This document shows positions 7,376-15,967 of a stretch of DNA of 64,000 nucleotides, in pieces. Numbering within the stretch: position 1 is the stretch's first letter; every line of letters begins with the position of its first letter. The position numbers and the translations under genes were made by a program. Under the pieces are notes generated by a model. The model was not told where the DNA came from. It saw only the letters and a list, made by a program, of their open reading frames with translations, and did not search any database. Origin of the DNA: Novosphingobium silvae (GTDB lineage: Bacteria; Pseudomonadota; Alphaproteobacteria; Sphingomonadales; Sphingomonadaceae); the NCBI RefSeq assembly GCF_009856825.1, contig NZ_WVTD01000001.1, positions 372,001 through 436,000 of the forward strand, written 5' to 3'.

Positions 7376-8577
7376 GCGAAGATTCTCCGTGTGCGCTCGA
7401 TCCCTTTCAGGAGCGCCTCGATATCCGCTTCGTCGCTGTAGAGGCCGAAGCTGGCCCGCGCCGTCGCGGGGACGCCCAGATGCTCCATGAGCGGCTGGGC
7501 GCAATGGTGGCCGGCGCGGATCGCTACGCCTTCCTCGTCCAATATGGTGCCGAGGTCGTGCGGATGCACCCCGTCGAGCGCGAAACTGACGATGCCGAGC
7601 GAATCGTCCGGCCCGAACAGGGTCACGTCGTTGCGCTTGCGCAGTTCGGTGCGCAGCAGCACGGCAAGGTCGCGCTCGTGGCGCTCGGCACGGTCGAGCC
7701 CGATGGCCGAGAGCCAGTCCATCGCCTTGGCCATGCCCAGCGCCTCGATGATGTTGGGCGTGCCCGCCTCGAAGCGCTGCGGCGCCGGAGCGAAGGTCGT
7801 CTTCTCGAAAGTCACCCGGTCGATCATCGCGCCGCCGCCCTGCCATGGCGGCATGCCATCGAGGATGTCCTTGCGCGCCCACAGAACCCCGACTCCGGTC
7901 GGGCCATAGAGCTTGTGCGCCGAGAAGGCGTAGAAGTCGCAGTCGAATGCCGCCATGTCGAGCGCGAGGCGGGGCGCGGCCTGGCAGCCGTCGATGAGCA
8001 GCTTCGCGCCGACCGCATGGGCCAGTTTCGCGGCATGTTCCACGTGGAGCACCGAGCCGAGCACGTTGGACACATGCGCGAAGGCGACGAGCTTGTGCGC
8101 CGGCGTCAGGATGCGTTCCGCCGCCGCAAGGTCGATGCGGCCGTCTTCGGTCAGCGGGCAGACGTCAATCGCCACCCCGTTCTTCTCGGCAAGCATCTGC
8201 CAGGGCACGATGTTGGAGTGATGCTCCAGCATCGAAAGGAGAATGCGGTCTCCGGCCTTGAGGTTGGCGGCGCCCCAGGTCTGCGCGACGAGATTGATCG
8301 ATTCGGTTGCGCCGCGCGTGAGGACGATCTCATCCTCGCGTGCGTTCATGAAGGCGGCGGCCCGGCGGCGCGCGGCCTCGAACGCCAGCGTCATGTCGGC
8401 CGAGCGCGCATAGACGCCGCGATGCACCGTGGCGTAATCCTCGCCCATGGCGCGAACGGTCGCCTCGATCACGGCGAGCGGCTTCTGCGCGGTCGCGGCG
8501 GTGTCGAGGTAGTGCCAGTCGCCAGCGAGGCCCGGGAACTGGTCCTTGACCACGAGTTCTGCGGTTTCCAGCGTCAC
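7372..8577 (-). CDS. sufS: Cysteine desulfurase SufS
   Basis: PLP-dependent class-V aminotransferase-fold enzyme (401 aa) that converts cysteine to alanine and keeps the sulfur as a persulfide for Fe-S assembly. The internal-aldimine lysine is K222 in SAHKLYGPTGVG and the persulfide cysteine is C359 in RAGHHCAQPLM; the RAGHHCAQP motif marks the group II (SufS/CsdA) class rather than IscS. In addition, the conserved stretches WHYLDTAATAQKP and LTRGATESINLVA are intact. Overlaps sufD upstream and sufT downstream by 4 bp each. No sufE gene is visible in this operon, so the sulfur acceptor would be encoded elsewhere or be replaced. Confidence 0.97.
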   Translation of the reverse strand: MTLETAELVVKDQFPGLAGDWHYLDTAATAQKPLAVIEATVRAMGEDYATVHRGVYARSADMTLAFEAARRRAAAFMNAREDEIVLTRGATESINLVAQTWGAANLKAGDRILLSMLEHHSNIVPWQMLAEKNGVAIDVCPLTEDGRIDLAAAERILTPAHKLVAFAHVSNVLGSVLHVEHAAKLAHAVGAKLLIDGCQAAPRLALDMAAFDCDFYAFSAHKLYGPTGVGVLWARKDILDGMPPWQGGGAMIDRVTFEKTTFAPAPQRFEAGTPNIIEALGMAKAMDWLSAIGLDRAERHERDLAVLLRTELRKRNDVTLFGPDDSLGIVSFALDGVHPHDLGTILDEEGVAIRAGHHCAQPLMEHLGVPATARASFGLYSDEADIEALLKGIERTRRIFA

Positions 8578-9311
8578 AGTATGGCCTCCAGCCTGGCGAT
8601 CGCCGCCGCGCTCAGCTCCGCCTCGCCGGGCGCGCCGGTGAAGGCTTCGGCGATGAAGGCCTGCAGCATCAGCCGCTTGGCCTGCGCCGGGGTGAGGCCC
8701 CGGCTGGTGAGGTAGAACAGGCCGTTCGCATCGAGTTCGCCCACCGCGCAGCCGTGAGCGGCCTTGACGTCGTCGGCGTAGATTTCAAGCTCGGGACGGG
8801 CGTTGGCCGTTGCCGTACGGTCGAGCAGCATGGCCCGGACCGACTGTTCGGCGTCGGTGCCGTCGGCGCCGCGCTCCACCGCGATGCGGCCGAGATAAGT
8901 GCCGGTGGAATGGCCCGCGAGCGCGGTGCGCACGATCTGCGCCGAAGTGGCATCAAGCCCCGCGTGGGTGACTTCGGTGACGATCTCCAGCGTCTCGCGG
9001 CCGGTCGCCAGCTGCGCCGCGCCGAACGTGAAGTCGGCGCCCTCTTCCAGCCGCACATCGATGGCAATGCGGCCGTAGGCAGGCCCGGCGGTCAGCACGC
9101 GAAGGTCGAACTTCGCGTTCCTGCCAAGCGTGATCGCTAGCCGGCGCGCCACCGGGGCAGCGTCCGTTTCGACGATCTGCAGCGAGCCTTCCTCGCCATC
9201 GGCGAGGTCGATCGCCTCGGGCAGGATCGGCCAGACCCCACGCAGCGCCTCGATGTCCGAGTAGCGGTAGTCCTCGTCCTTGCGGCTTGGCAGGGTCAGC
9301 TCGACATTCAT
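8574..9311 (-). CDS. sufD: Fe-S scaffold subunit SufD
   Basis: SufD subunit of the SufBC2D scaffold on which Fe-S clusters are built. At 245 aa it is much shorter than E. coli SufD (about 420 aa), as in many alphaproteobacteria, and consists mainly of the beta-helix core. Recognisable are the N-terminal PSRKDEDYRYSDIEALRGV and the C-terminal DDVKAAHGCAVGELDANGLFY, where the conserved histidine (KAAHG) and the sequence TSRGLTPAQAKRLMLQAFIAEAF close the protein. Four-base overlaps with sufC and sufS imply translational coupling. The identification depends partly on position, since SufB and SufD are paralogues; the larger sufB is the separate gene at 10.6-12.2 kb. Confidence 0.94.
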   Translation of the reverse strand: MNVELTLPSRKDEDYRYSDIEALRGVWPILPEAIDLADGEEGSLQIVETDAAPVARRLAITLGRNAKFDLRVLTAGPAYGRIAIDVRLEEGADFTFGAAQLATGRETLEIVTEVTHAGLDATSAQIVRTALAGHSTGTYLGRIAVERGADGTDAEQSVRAMLLDRTATANARPELEIYADDVKAAHGCAVGELDANGLFYLTSRGLTPAQAKRLMLQAFIAEAFTGAPGEAELSAAAIARLEAIL

Positions 9312-10069
9312 GCAGCGGTTTCCTGCACCACGGCCTCGTAGCCCTCTTCCTCCAGCCTCAGGGCAAGGTCAGGGCCGCCGGTCTTGACGATGCGCCCGCC
9401 TGCAAGGACGTGGACGAAGTCGGGCTTCACGTAATCGAGCAGGCGCTGGTAGTGCGTGATCAGCAGCACGGCCTTGTCGGGCCGGCGCATGATCGCGTTG
9501 ATGCCTTCGCCGCAGATGCGCAGCGCGTCGATGTCGAGGCCGGAGTCGGTCTCGTCGAGAATGGCGAGTTTGGGATCGAGGATGCCCATCTGAACCATCT
9601 CGGCGCGCTTCTTCTCGCCACCCGAGAAGCCGACGTTCACCGGCCGCTTGAGCATGTCCATGTCCATGCGCAGCAGGCCCGCCTTTTCCCGCGCGAGCTT
9701 CAGGAACTCGCCGCCCGAAAGCGGCTCCTCGCCCCGACCGGTGCGCTGGGCGTTGGCCGCCTCGCGCAGGAACTGGACGAAGGAGACGCCCGGGATCTCG
9801 ACCGGGTATTGGAAGCCGAGGAACAGGCCCGCCGCGGCGCGCTCGTGCGGCTCGAGCCCGAGCAGGTCGACGCCCGCGAAGTCGACCGACCCGCCGGTGA
9901 CCTCATAGCCCGGACGGCCGCCGAGCGTGTAGCCAAGGGTCGACTTGCCCGCCCCGTTCGGGCCCATGATCGCGTGGATCTCGCCCGGGTTGATGGTGAG
10001 CGACAGTCCCTTGAGGATCGGCTTGTCGGCGACGGTGGCCTGGAGATTTTCAATCTTGAGCATGGTCAT
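9308..10069 (-). CDS. sufC: Fe-S assembly ATPase SufC
   Basis: Cytosolic ABC-type ATPase (253 aa) that drives conformational changes of the SufBC2D scaffold. Walker A is GPNGAGKST (residues 36-44), the signature reads FSGGEKKRAEMVQM, Walker B LAILDETDSGLDID and the switch histidine is in LLITHYQRLLDYV. These match the SufC subfamily precisely (DETDSGLD). The chosen ATG lies behind a GAGGAAG ribosome site; a GTG just before it and an ATG two codons later are alternatives. It sits between the DUF559 gene (10-nt gap) and sufD (4-bp overlap). Confidence 0.97.
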   Translation of the reverse strand: MTMLKIENLQATVADKPILKGLSLTINPGEIHAIMGPNGAGKSTLGYTLGGRPGYEVTGGSVDFAGVDLLGLEPHERAAAGLFLGFQYPVEIPGVSFVQFLREAANAQRTGRGEEPLSGGEFLKLAREKAGLLRMDMDMLKRPVNVGFSGGEKKRAEMVQMGILDPKLAILDETDSGLDIDALRICGEGINAIMRRPDKAVLLITHYQRLLDYVKPDFVHVLAGGRIVKTGGPDLALRLEEEGYEAVVQETAA

Positions 10070-10079
10070 CACCGCTTCC

Positions 10080-10580
10080 TCAACCCTCGTCGCTCGTGAA
10101 CGTCGTCGGACGCGAGCCTGCCTTCCTGCGTGCCGAGCGCTTGTCGAACGGAACGTTCAGCTCGGCGTTGATTTCGCGCATCACGCTTTCCGGCTGCTCC
10201 AGCACTTCCTCCTCGGAGAAGCGCAGCACGCGCACGCCCACTTCGGTGAGCTTGCGGTCCTGCAGTTCGTTGACGTCCGGGTTCGAATCGGCGGCGCTGA
10301 GCTGGATCACGATCCAGCGCGAAGGGCAGGCGAAGTCGACGATCGCCGAGCCGACCACCGATTGCCGGATGAACTTGACGCCGCCCAGCTTCGAGCCCGA
10401 CAGCTCTGCCCAGAGCGCCTTCTGCGCCTCGGTGGGATTGCGGCGCTGGTCGCGGGCGCGCTCCTTCAGCGTCTCCAGGCGTTTGCCGGTGACGGCGAAG
10501 CTCGCCTTGGCATCTGCCCTGGGCTCGCCTGTCGCGAGGCTGATGCCCAGTGTCTTGCGGGCGGCGGTCATGGTTTCCAT
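10080..10580 (-). CDS. DUF559 (VSR-like nuclease fold) protein inside the SUF operon
   Basis: Protein of 166 aa with a DUF559 domain, which has the PD-(D/E)xK/VSR endonuclease fold. The typical pattern is visible from about residue 48: NPTEAQKALWAEL, FIRQSVVGSAIVDFACPSR, GVRVLRFSEEEVL. In ordinary DUF559 proteins the strand after VDF ends in E-L-D-G; here it reads V-I-Q-L-S, so the catalytic acid is replaced by glutamine and the next acid is gone. This suggests loss of nuclease activity. The gene lies between sufB (44-nt gap) and sufC (10-nt gap) in the same orientation, so it should be coexpressed with Fe-S assembly. A role there is inference only. ATG 10571 is an alternative start. Confidence 0.9.
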   Translation of the reverse strand: METMTAARKTLGISLATGEPRADAKASFAVTGKRLETLKERARDQRRNPTEAQKALWAELSGSKLGGVKFIRQSVVGSAIVDFACPSRWIVIQLSAADSNPDVNELQDRKLTEVGVRVLRFSEEEVLEQPESVMREINAELNVPFDKRSARRKAGSRPTTFTSDEG

Positions 10581-10624
10581 CCTTCGTGTCTTCTATTTTC
10601 TTCGTGCAGGCGGCTGACGCGCCG

Positions 10625-12163
10625 TTACCCGACGCTGCCTTCAAGGCTGATGCCGAGCAGCTTCTGCGCTTCCACCGCGAACTCCATCGGCAGCTGCTGC
10701 AGCACTTCTTTGGCGAAGCCGTTGACGATCAGCGCCACCGCCGCCTCCGTGTCGAGCCCGCGCTGCATGGCGTAGAACAGCTGGTCGTCGCTGATCTTGC
10801 TGGTGGTCGCCTCATGCTCGATCTGGGCGCTGGGGTTGCGCACCTCGATATAAGGGACCGTATGCGCGCCGCACTCCTTGCCGAGCAGCAGCGAATCGCA
10901 CTGGGTGAAGTTTCGCACGCCGTCCGCATTGGCGGCCACGCGCACCAGCCCGCGATAGGTGTTGTTCGACTTGCCCGCCGAGATGCCCTTGGAAATGATC
11001 GTCGAGCGGCTGCCACGGCCGTTATGGATCATCTTGGTGCCGGTATCGGCCTGCTGGTGGTTGTTGGTGACAGCCACCGAATAGAACTCGCCCACCGAAT
11101 CCTCGCCGTTGAGGACGCAGCTGGGGTACTTCCAGGTGACCGCGGAGCCGGTCTCCACCTGGGTCCAGCTGATCTTGGAACGGGCACCCTGGCACAGGCC
11201 GCGCTTGGTGACGAAGTTGTAGATGCCGCCCTTGCCGTGGGCATCGCCGGGATACCAGTTCTGGACGGTGGAATACTTGATCTCCGCATCCTCCATCGCG
11301 ACCAGTTCGACCACCGCGGCGTGCAGCTGGTTCTCGTCGCGCTGGGGCGCGGTGCAGCCCTCGAGATAGGAGACGTATGAGCCCTTCTCGGCGATGATGA
11401 GCGTGCGCTCGAACTGTCCGGTGTTCTCCGCGTTGATGCGGAAATAGGTGGACAGCTCCATGGGGCAGCGCACGCCTTCGGGGATGTAGACGAAAGTCCC
11501 GTCCGAGAAGACCGCGCAGTTCAGCGTGGCGAAGTAGTTGTCGTGCATGGGCACGACTTTGCCGAGCCACTTCTTCACCAGCTCGGGAAATTCGCGGATC
11601 GCCTCGGAGATCGAGCGGAAGATCACGCCCGCCTGCTCCAGCTCCTTGCGGAAGGTGGTGGCGACCGAGACCGAATCGAACACCGCATCCACCGCGACCT
11701 TGCGCGCGCCTTCCACGCCGGCGAGCACCTTCTGCTCCTCCAGCGGAATGCCCAGCTTCTCGTAGACGCGCAGGATCTCGGGATCGACCTCGTCGAGGCT
11801 GGCGGGCCCGTCCTTCTTCTTGGGCGCGGCCCAGTAGTAGGCTTCCTGATAGTCGATCGGCGGAACGTCGAGCTTGGCCCAGTCGGGCGGCGTCATCTCG
11901 AGCCAGCGGGCATAGGCTTTCAGCCGCCAGTCGAGCATCCATTCAGGCTCGTCCTTCTTGGCCGAGATGAACCGGATGGTATCTTCCGACAGGCCCTTGG
12001 GCCCGTATTCCTGCTCGATGTCGGACGACCAGCCGTGCTCGTAGTCGGCGACCCGTGCCGCCGCCTCACGCGCGGCCTGGTCGCGCTCGGGGGCTTCCAT
12101 CGTGGAGCCTTCCATTGCGGAGCCTTCCATTTCCGGCGCCATCGAATTGCTTTCCTCGGTCAT
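10625..12163 (-). CDS. sufB: Fe-S scaffold subunit SufB
   Basis: Core scaffold protein of the SUF system (512 aa), on which sulfur and iron are assembled with SufC and SufD. The family signatures are plain: [65 protein letters not shown] and the C-terminal [27 protein letters not shown] block with the conserved cysteine (KECGAH). The first 25 residues are unusual: they contain near-repeats of MEGS ([15 protein letters not shown]) and are Met/Glu-rich, probably disordered. It is the first enzyme gene of the operon and starts 1 nt after the regulator stop. Confidence 0.98.
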   Translation of the reverse strand: MTEESNSMAPEMEGSAMEGSTMEAPERDQAAREAAARVADYEHGWSSDIEQEYGPKGLSEDTIRFISAKKDEPEWMLDWRLKAYARWLEMTPPDWAKLDVPPIDYQEAYYWAAPKKKDGPASLDEVDPEILRVYEKLGIPLEEQKVLAGVEGARKVAVDAVFDSVSVATTFRKELEQAGVIFRSISEAIREFPELVKKWLGKVVPMHDNYFATLNCAVFSDGTFVYIPEGVRCPMELSTYFRINAENTGQFERTLIIAEKGSYVSYLEGCTAPQRDENQLHAAVVELVAMEDAEIKYSTVQNWYPGDAHGKGGIYNFVTKRGLCQGARSKISWTQVETGSAVTWKYPSCVLNGEDSVGEFYSVAVTNNHQQADTGTKMIHNGRGSRSTIISKGISAGKSNNTYRGLVRVAANADGVRNFTQCDSLLLGKECGAHTVPYIEVRNPSAQIEHEATTSKISDDQLFYAMQRGLDTEAAVALIVNGFAKEVLQQLPMEFAVEAQKLLGISLEGSVG

Positions 12164-12164
12164 C

Positions 12165-12617
12165 TCAAACTTCCTCGACGAGCTGGGTCAGCACGACTTG
12201 CGCAAGCGCGCCGCGCACCGCGGCGTTCACCTGCGGCCAGTGGCTCTTGACGTTGCAGCCGCTCTCCAGAGTGCAGTCGCTCTTCACCGGGTCCAGGCAG
12301 GCGGTGAGCGCGATGGGCCCTTCCACTGCCTCCACGATGTCGGCAAGCGAAATCGCCGCCGGCGGGCGCGCCAGCCTGAGCCCGCCGCCCACCCCGCGCG
12401 ACGAGCGCATGAGCCCGGCCGCCGCCAGCTTGCTGACCAGCTTCTGCACGGTCGGCACCGGCAGCCCGGTCTCTTCCGCGAGCTGCGCTGCGGAAACCCG
12501 CGCCCGGCTGCGGACAGGCGATTCGCCCCCCTGCTCGACCAGCGCGCAGGTGCCGCAATGCCGCGCTGCAGCGGACATGATGATCACGGCATAGTCTGCC
12601 ATGCTGGACAGGCGCAT
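12165..12617 (-). CDS. Rrf2-family SUF operon regulator (IscR/SufR-like)
   Basis: Winged-helix transcription factor of the Rrf2 family (150 aa), predicted to sense Fe-S status and control the SUF operon that it heads. The DNA-binding part includes [21 protein letters not shown] and the wing [13 protein letters not shown]. The cluster-binding cysteines are C107, C115 and C121 ([16 protein letters not shown]), spaced wider than in E. coli IscR, with a downstream SHWPQVN as in the SUF regulator subfamily. An extra CGTC pair lies near residues 21-24. Its stop precedes the sufB ATG by 1 nt. An inverted repeat 27-51 bp upstream is a plausible autoregulatory operator. Confidence 0.94.
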   Translation of the reverse strand: MRLSSMADYAVIIMSAAARHCGTCALVEQGGESPVRSRARVSAAQLAEETGLPVPTVQKLVSKLAAAGLMRSSRGVGGGLRLARPPAAISLADIVEAVEGPIALTACLDPVKSDCTLESGCNVKSHWPQVNAAVRGALAQVVLTQLVEEV

Positions 12618-12643
12618 CTTCGTGGTTTCCGCACCCCGGAGCT

Positions 12644-12668
12644 AAATCGGAGCGATTTCTTCCGATTT
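12644..12668 (-). promoter_or_regulatory. Inverted repeat upstream of the SUF regulator (candidate operator)
   Basis: Perfect 7-bp arms AAATCGG and CCGATTT separated by 11 bp, 27-51 bp upstream of the Rrf2-type regulator gene and thus of the whole SUF operon. The arms are AT-rich against a GC-rich background. Position fits an autoregulatory site; the sequence does not closely match E. coli IscR sites, so the assignment is by context. Confidence 0.4.
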
Positions 12669-12810
12669 CACCTAGTGCAGGCGGCGGCCGGTTTCAATGG
12701 TTGTTTCGCGTGAGCCCCGCGCCGCGTCAGGCGGGCGCCAGTGCCGAAAAGATGCCGATTGCGCAATATGCTGCGGCCGGAGCGATGGACTGCGCGATAG
12801 ATTGCGCGAA

Positions 12811-12930
12811 GAAAAAAGGCGGCTGTCGGTCGAAACCGGCAGCCGCCATCAAGGTAATAAAGAACTCGAGCGCATCCCGCGACGAGCCCTTCGGGTCGCA
12901 GGTCTCGTGTATGCCCCGGCGGGGTCGATT
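12811..12930 (-). ncRNA. Candidate small RNA with own promoter and terminator
   Basis: In the 428-bp gap between the SUF regulator and pyrD, the minus strand shows a promoter-like pair TTGGGC (12958-12963) and TATACA (12934-12939) with an 18-bp spacer. A strong Rho-independent terminator follows about 90-115 nt downstream: a 12-bp GC-rich stem (12818-12829 with 12836-12847, one G-U) followed by six U (12812-12817). Between them the transcript can form a short CCCCGCCGGGG hairpin and an 8-bp stem CCTGCGAC/GTCGCGGG closing around a CC-GAA-GG loop. No neighbouring gene on this strand could use this terminator. Overlapping short ORFs have no ribosome site and run through the terminator. Not a family I recognise. 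Confidence 0.5.
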
Positions 12931-13045
12931 CATTGTATAAACGCGACATGCACGGCGGCCCAAATGGCCTAACGGGCTTTTTCATCTCGCGCTCGCAGCG
13001 AGAAGAAGCGTTTGAGCAACACCCTCGTCGGCGTTATGCGGACTC

Positions 13046-14092
13046 GTGCTCTATTCCCTCTTCCGCCCCGCCCTTTTCCGAATCGATGCCGAGAAGGCGC
13101 ATGGCCTCGCGCTCTCCGCGCTGAAGGTGGCGCCGCCGCGCCGAGTGCCGTCCCCCTCCCCTTTGCTGGCCAGCGAAGTTGCGGGCATCCGCTTTCCCAG
13201 CCCGGTCGGCATGGCGGCCGGGTTCGACAAGGACGGCGAAGTGCCCGACGCGCTCCTGCGGCTGGGCTTCGGGTTCGCCGAGGTGGGCTCGATCACCCCG
13301 CTGCCGCAGGCGGGCAATCCCCGCCCGCGCCTGTTCCGCCTGGTCGAGGACCGGGCCGTCATCAACCGCATGGGCTTCAACAACGGCGGGGCGCAGGCGG
13401 CTGTGGAACGCCTCGAGGCGCGTCTTGGAAAGCCGGGCGTGGTCGGCATCAACATCGGAGCGAACAAGGATTCGGCCGATCGGGTGGCGGACTACGCGGT
13501 GATGGCAAGGCTGATGGCGCCGCTGGCAGGCTATCTGGCCATCAACATCTCGAGCCCCAACACGCCGGGCCTGCGCGCGCTGCAGGACGAATCGGCGCTT
13601 ACCGGACTTCTCGACGCCGTTCTGGCTGCCCGCGACGAGGCATGTGCGCCCGGCCGCCGTCCTCCCGTGTTCCTGAAGGTGGCGCCCGACCTCGAGCCGG
13701 CCGACATCGACGCGATCGCCCGGATCGCCATCGAACGCCGGCTTGGCGCACTGATCGTCTCGAACACCACGATCTCGCGCCCGGCGCTTGCCTCGGCGCA
13801 CCGCAGCGAGACGGGGGGCCTGTCCGGCGCTCCGCTGCGCGACCTTGCCCAGCAGCGCCTGCGCGACTTCCGCAAGGCGACGGGCGGCGCGGTGCCTCTG
13901 GTCGGCGTGGGCGGCATCGCCACCGCGGAGGACGCCTTCGCCCGCATCAGGGCCGGCGCCAGTCTCGTGCAGCTTTACAGCGCCATGGTCTACGAGGGCC
14001 CCTCCATCGCCAGGACCATCAACAGCGGATTGGCGAAGCTATTGAAGCGCGAAGGGTTCGCATCGATTGCAGACGCGGTCGGAAGCGAATAA
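13046..14092 (+). CDS. pyrD: Dihydroorotate dehydrogenase (quinone), class 2
   Basis: Membrane-associated flavoenzyme of de novo pyrimidine synthesis (348 aa); oxidises dihydroorotate to orotate and passes electrons to ubiquinone. The start is GTG (13046), giving MLYSLFRPALFRIDAEKAHGLAL, the amphipathic N-terminal helix typical of class 2. FMN and substrate motifs are present: GMAAGFDKDGEVPDALL, GFAEVGSITPLPQAGNPRPR, NRMGFNNGG, the catalytic-serine region INISSPNTPGLR, KVAPDL and VGVGGIATAEDA. Upstream ATGs are in another frame. It is followed after 10 nt by the gamma-glutamyltransferase gene, so the two are probably cotranscribed. Confidence 0.97.
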   Translation: MLYSLFRPALFRIDAEKAHGLALSALKVAPPRRVPSPSPLLASEVAGIRFPSPVGMAAGFDKDGEVPDALLRLGFGFAEVGSITPLPQAGNPRPRLFRLVEDRAVINRMGFNNGGAQAAVERLEARLGKPGVVGINIGANKDSADRVADYAVMARLMAPLAGYLAINISSPNTPGLRALQDESALTGLLDAVLAARDEACAPGRRPPVFLKVAPDLEPADIDAIARIAIERRLGALIVSNTTISRPALASAHRSETGGLSGAPLRDLAQQRLRDFRKATGGAVPLVGVGGIATAEDAFARIRAGASLVQLYSAMVYEGPSIARTINSGLAKLLKREGFASIADAVGSE

Positions 14093-14102
14093 CCACGCGG
14101 CG

Positions 14103-15857
14103 ATGTCCAGAAGCCTGACCCGGGGGCTCTTCGCCCCGCTCGCCCTGACCCTGGCCCTGAACCTCGCCGGATGCGCGGCGACGAGCACTTCCCCGACCAT
14201 CGCGGCGCCTGCTCCGGTGAACAGCGCGTCCGCTCCCGGCCATGCCGTGTTCGAGAAGGGCATGGTCAGCGCGGCGGACCCGCGCGCGGCAGAGGCCGGC
14301 GCAAGGATCCTGCGGCAGGGCGGCAGCGCCACCGATGCCGCCATCGCAACGATGCTGGCGCTCACCGTCGTCGAACCGCAAAGCTCCGGCATCGGGGGTG
14401 GCGGCTTCCTGCTGCTGGCGGACGAACAGGGCCAAATCGAATCGTGGGACGGACGCGAGACGGCACCTGCCGCGGCCACGCCCCGGCGCTTTCTCGATGC
14501 CTCGGGCCAGCCGCTGCCTTTCCGCACGGCGGTGATCGGCGGACGCAGCGTGGGCGTGCCCGGCAGCATCGCCCTTGCCGCAAGCGCGCACGCCGCGCAC
14601 GGCCGCCTGCCCTGGGCCACCCTGTTCCAGCCCGCCATCGAACTTGCCCGCGACGGCTTCGTGCTCTCGCGGCGCGGCCATGATGCGCTGGCCAACTCCG
14701 CCCACACCGGCGCGCACGATCCGCAGGCCCGCGCAATCTTCTACGGCGTGGACGGCAAGCCGCTGCCGCTCGGCACCACGATCCGCAACCCGGCCCTTGC
14801 CGGGACGCTGGAGATGCTCGCCGCCAAGGGGGCGGAAGGCTTCTACAAGGGCGAGCTTGCCCGCGAGATCGCGACGAAGGTCGCCGCCGAGACACCGGCC
14901 GACGGCAAGATGACCGAAGCCGACATCGCAGGCTTCGCGGCCAGGCAGCGCCCCGGGCTTTGCGCGAAGTACCGCGTCTACAGGATCTGCAGCATGGGCC
15001 CGCCCTCGTCCGGCGCCACCACGGTCCTGGCGACGCTGGTGCAGCTCGAAGGCTTCGACCTTGCCGCGCTCGGCCCCGACTCGGCGAAGGCGTGGCACCT
15101 CATCGCCGAATCGCAGCGCCTTGCCTATGCGGACCGCGACCTTTTCCTGGCGGACCCCGACTTCGTGCCGGTTCCGGTAAAGGCGCTGCTGGACCCTGCA
15201 TACCTTCGCCGCCGGGGAGCGCTGATCTCGGCCGACAGGGCGATGACCAAGGTCACCGCTGGACTGCCCGCCCCCGGCCTGGCCCTTGGCGAGGGACCGG
15301 AGGAACACGGCACCTCGCACTTCGTCGTCATCGACCGGCAGGGCAATGCAGCCTCGTGGACATCCACCATCGAAAGCGCCTTCGGATCGGGACTGATGGC
15401 GGGCGGCTTCTACCTCAACAACGAGCTGACCGACTTCAGCTTCGTGCCCGAGAAGGACGGCGTGCCGGTGGCGAACCGCGTCGAGGGCGGGAAGCGCCCG
15501 CGCAGTTCGATGGCGCCGACGCTTGTCTATGGGCCGGATGGAAAGCTGCTGTTCGTGGTCGGCGCGGCCGGCGGCGCAACGATCCCGGTGCAGGTGACCC
15601 GTGCGCTGATCGGCGTGCTCGACTGGAAGCTGCCCGTGGACAAGGCACTTGCGCTGCCCGTGCTGTTCGCGCCCGGCGATACCGTCAACGTAGAGAAGGG
15701 ATCGCGGCTCGAGGCCATGATTCCGGCGCTCACCGCGCTGGGACATCCGGTGAAGGCCGCGCAGATGCCGCTGAAAACCAACGCCATCGCGGTGGTCGAC
15801 GGCAGGCTGGCGGGAGCGGGCGATCCCCGCAGCGAAGGCGTGGCGATAGCCGAGTGA
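14103..15857 (+). CDS. ggt: Gamma-glutamyltransferase, lipoprotein form
   Basis: Periplasmic enzyme that cleaves or transfers the gamma-glutamyl group of glutathione. The precursor is expected to self-process at the threonine of EEHGTSHFVVID (T404), the N-terminal nucleophile of the small subunit. The glutamate-binding motif DGRETAP (116-122) and the glycine-rich SSGIGGGGFLLL are intact, as are SGLMAGGFYLNNELTDFS and GGKRPRSSMAP. The signal sequence ends in the lipobox NLAGC (C24), so the enzyme is likely lipid-anchored, which is less common for the family. The start MSRSLTRGL at 14103 was preferred over an upstream GTG because it begins the signal peptide directly. Downstream of pyrD by 10 nt. 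584 aa. Confidence 0.95.
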   Translation: MSRSLTRGLFAPLALTLALNLAGCAATSTSPTIAAPAPVNSASAPGHAVFEKGMVSAADPRAAEAGARILRQGGSATDAAIATMLALTVVEPQSSGIGGGGFLLLADEQGQIESWDGRETAPAAATPRRFLDASGQPLPFRTAVIGGRSVGVPGSIALAASAHAAHGRLPWATLFQPAIELARDGFVLSRRGHDALANSAHTGAHDPQARAIFYGVDGKPLPLGTTIRNPALAGTLEMLAAKGAEGFYKGELAREIATKVAAETPADGKMTEADIAGFAARQRPGLCAKYRVYRICSMGPPSSGATTVLATLVQLEGFDLAALGPDSAKAWHLIAESQRLAYADRDLFLADPDFVPVPVKALLDPAYLRRRGALISADRAMTKVTAGLPAPGLALGEGPEEHGTSHFVVIDRQGNAASWTSTIESAFGSGLMAGGFYLNNELTDFSFVPEKDGVPVANRVEGGKRPRSSMAPTLVYGPDGKLLFVVGAAGGATIPVQVTRALIGVLDWKLPVDKALALPVLFAPGDTVNVEKGSRLEAMIPALTALGHPVKAAQMPLKTNAIAVVDGRLAGAGDPRSEGVAIAE

Positions 15858-15967
15858 GACCGCATGCCGGCACGCCTGAGCCTTGGCCCGCCTCGCCGGT
15901 TGCCGCAACCGCGACGCAGGCCTAGACGTTCCAGCAAACCAGAACGCTGAGAGGATTACCCCACGCC

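Noticed and set aside
12668..12985. Short ORFs over the candidate sRNA
   Set aside because: They read straight through the GC-rich terminator hairpin, have no ribosome site and no recognisable sequence; a non-coding RNA is the better reading.
14019..15908. 629-codon minus-strand frame opposite the gamma-glutamyltransferase
   Set aside because: Same compositional artefact; no domain recognisable.
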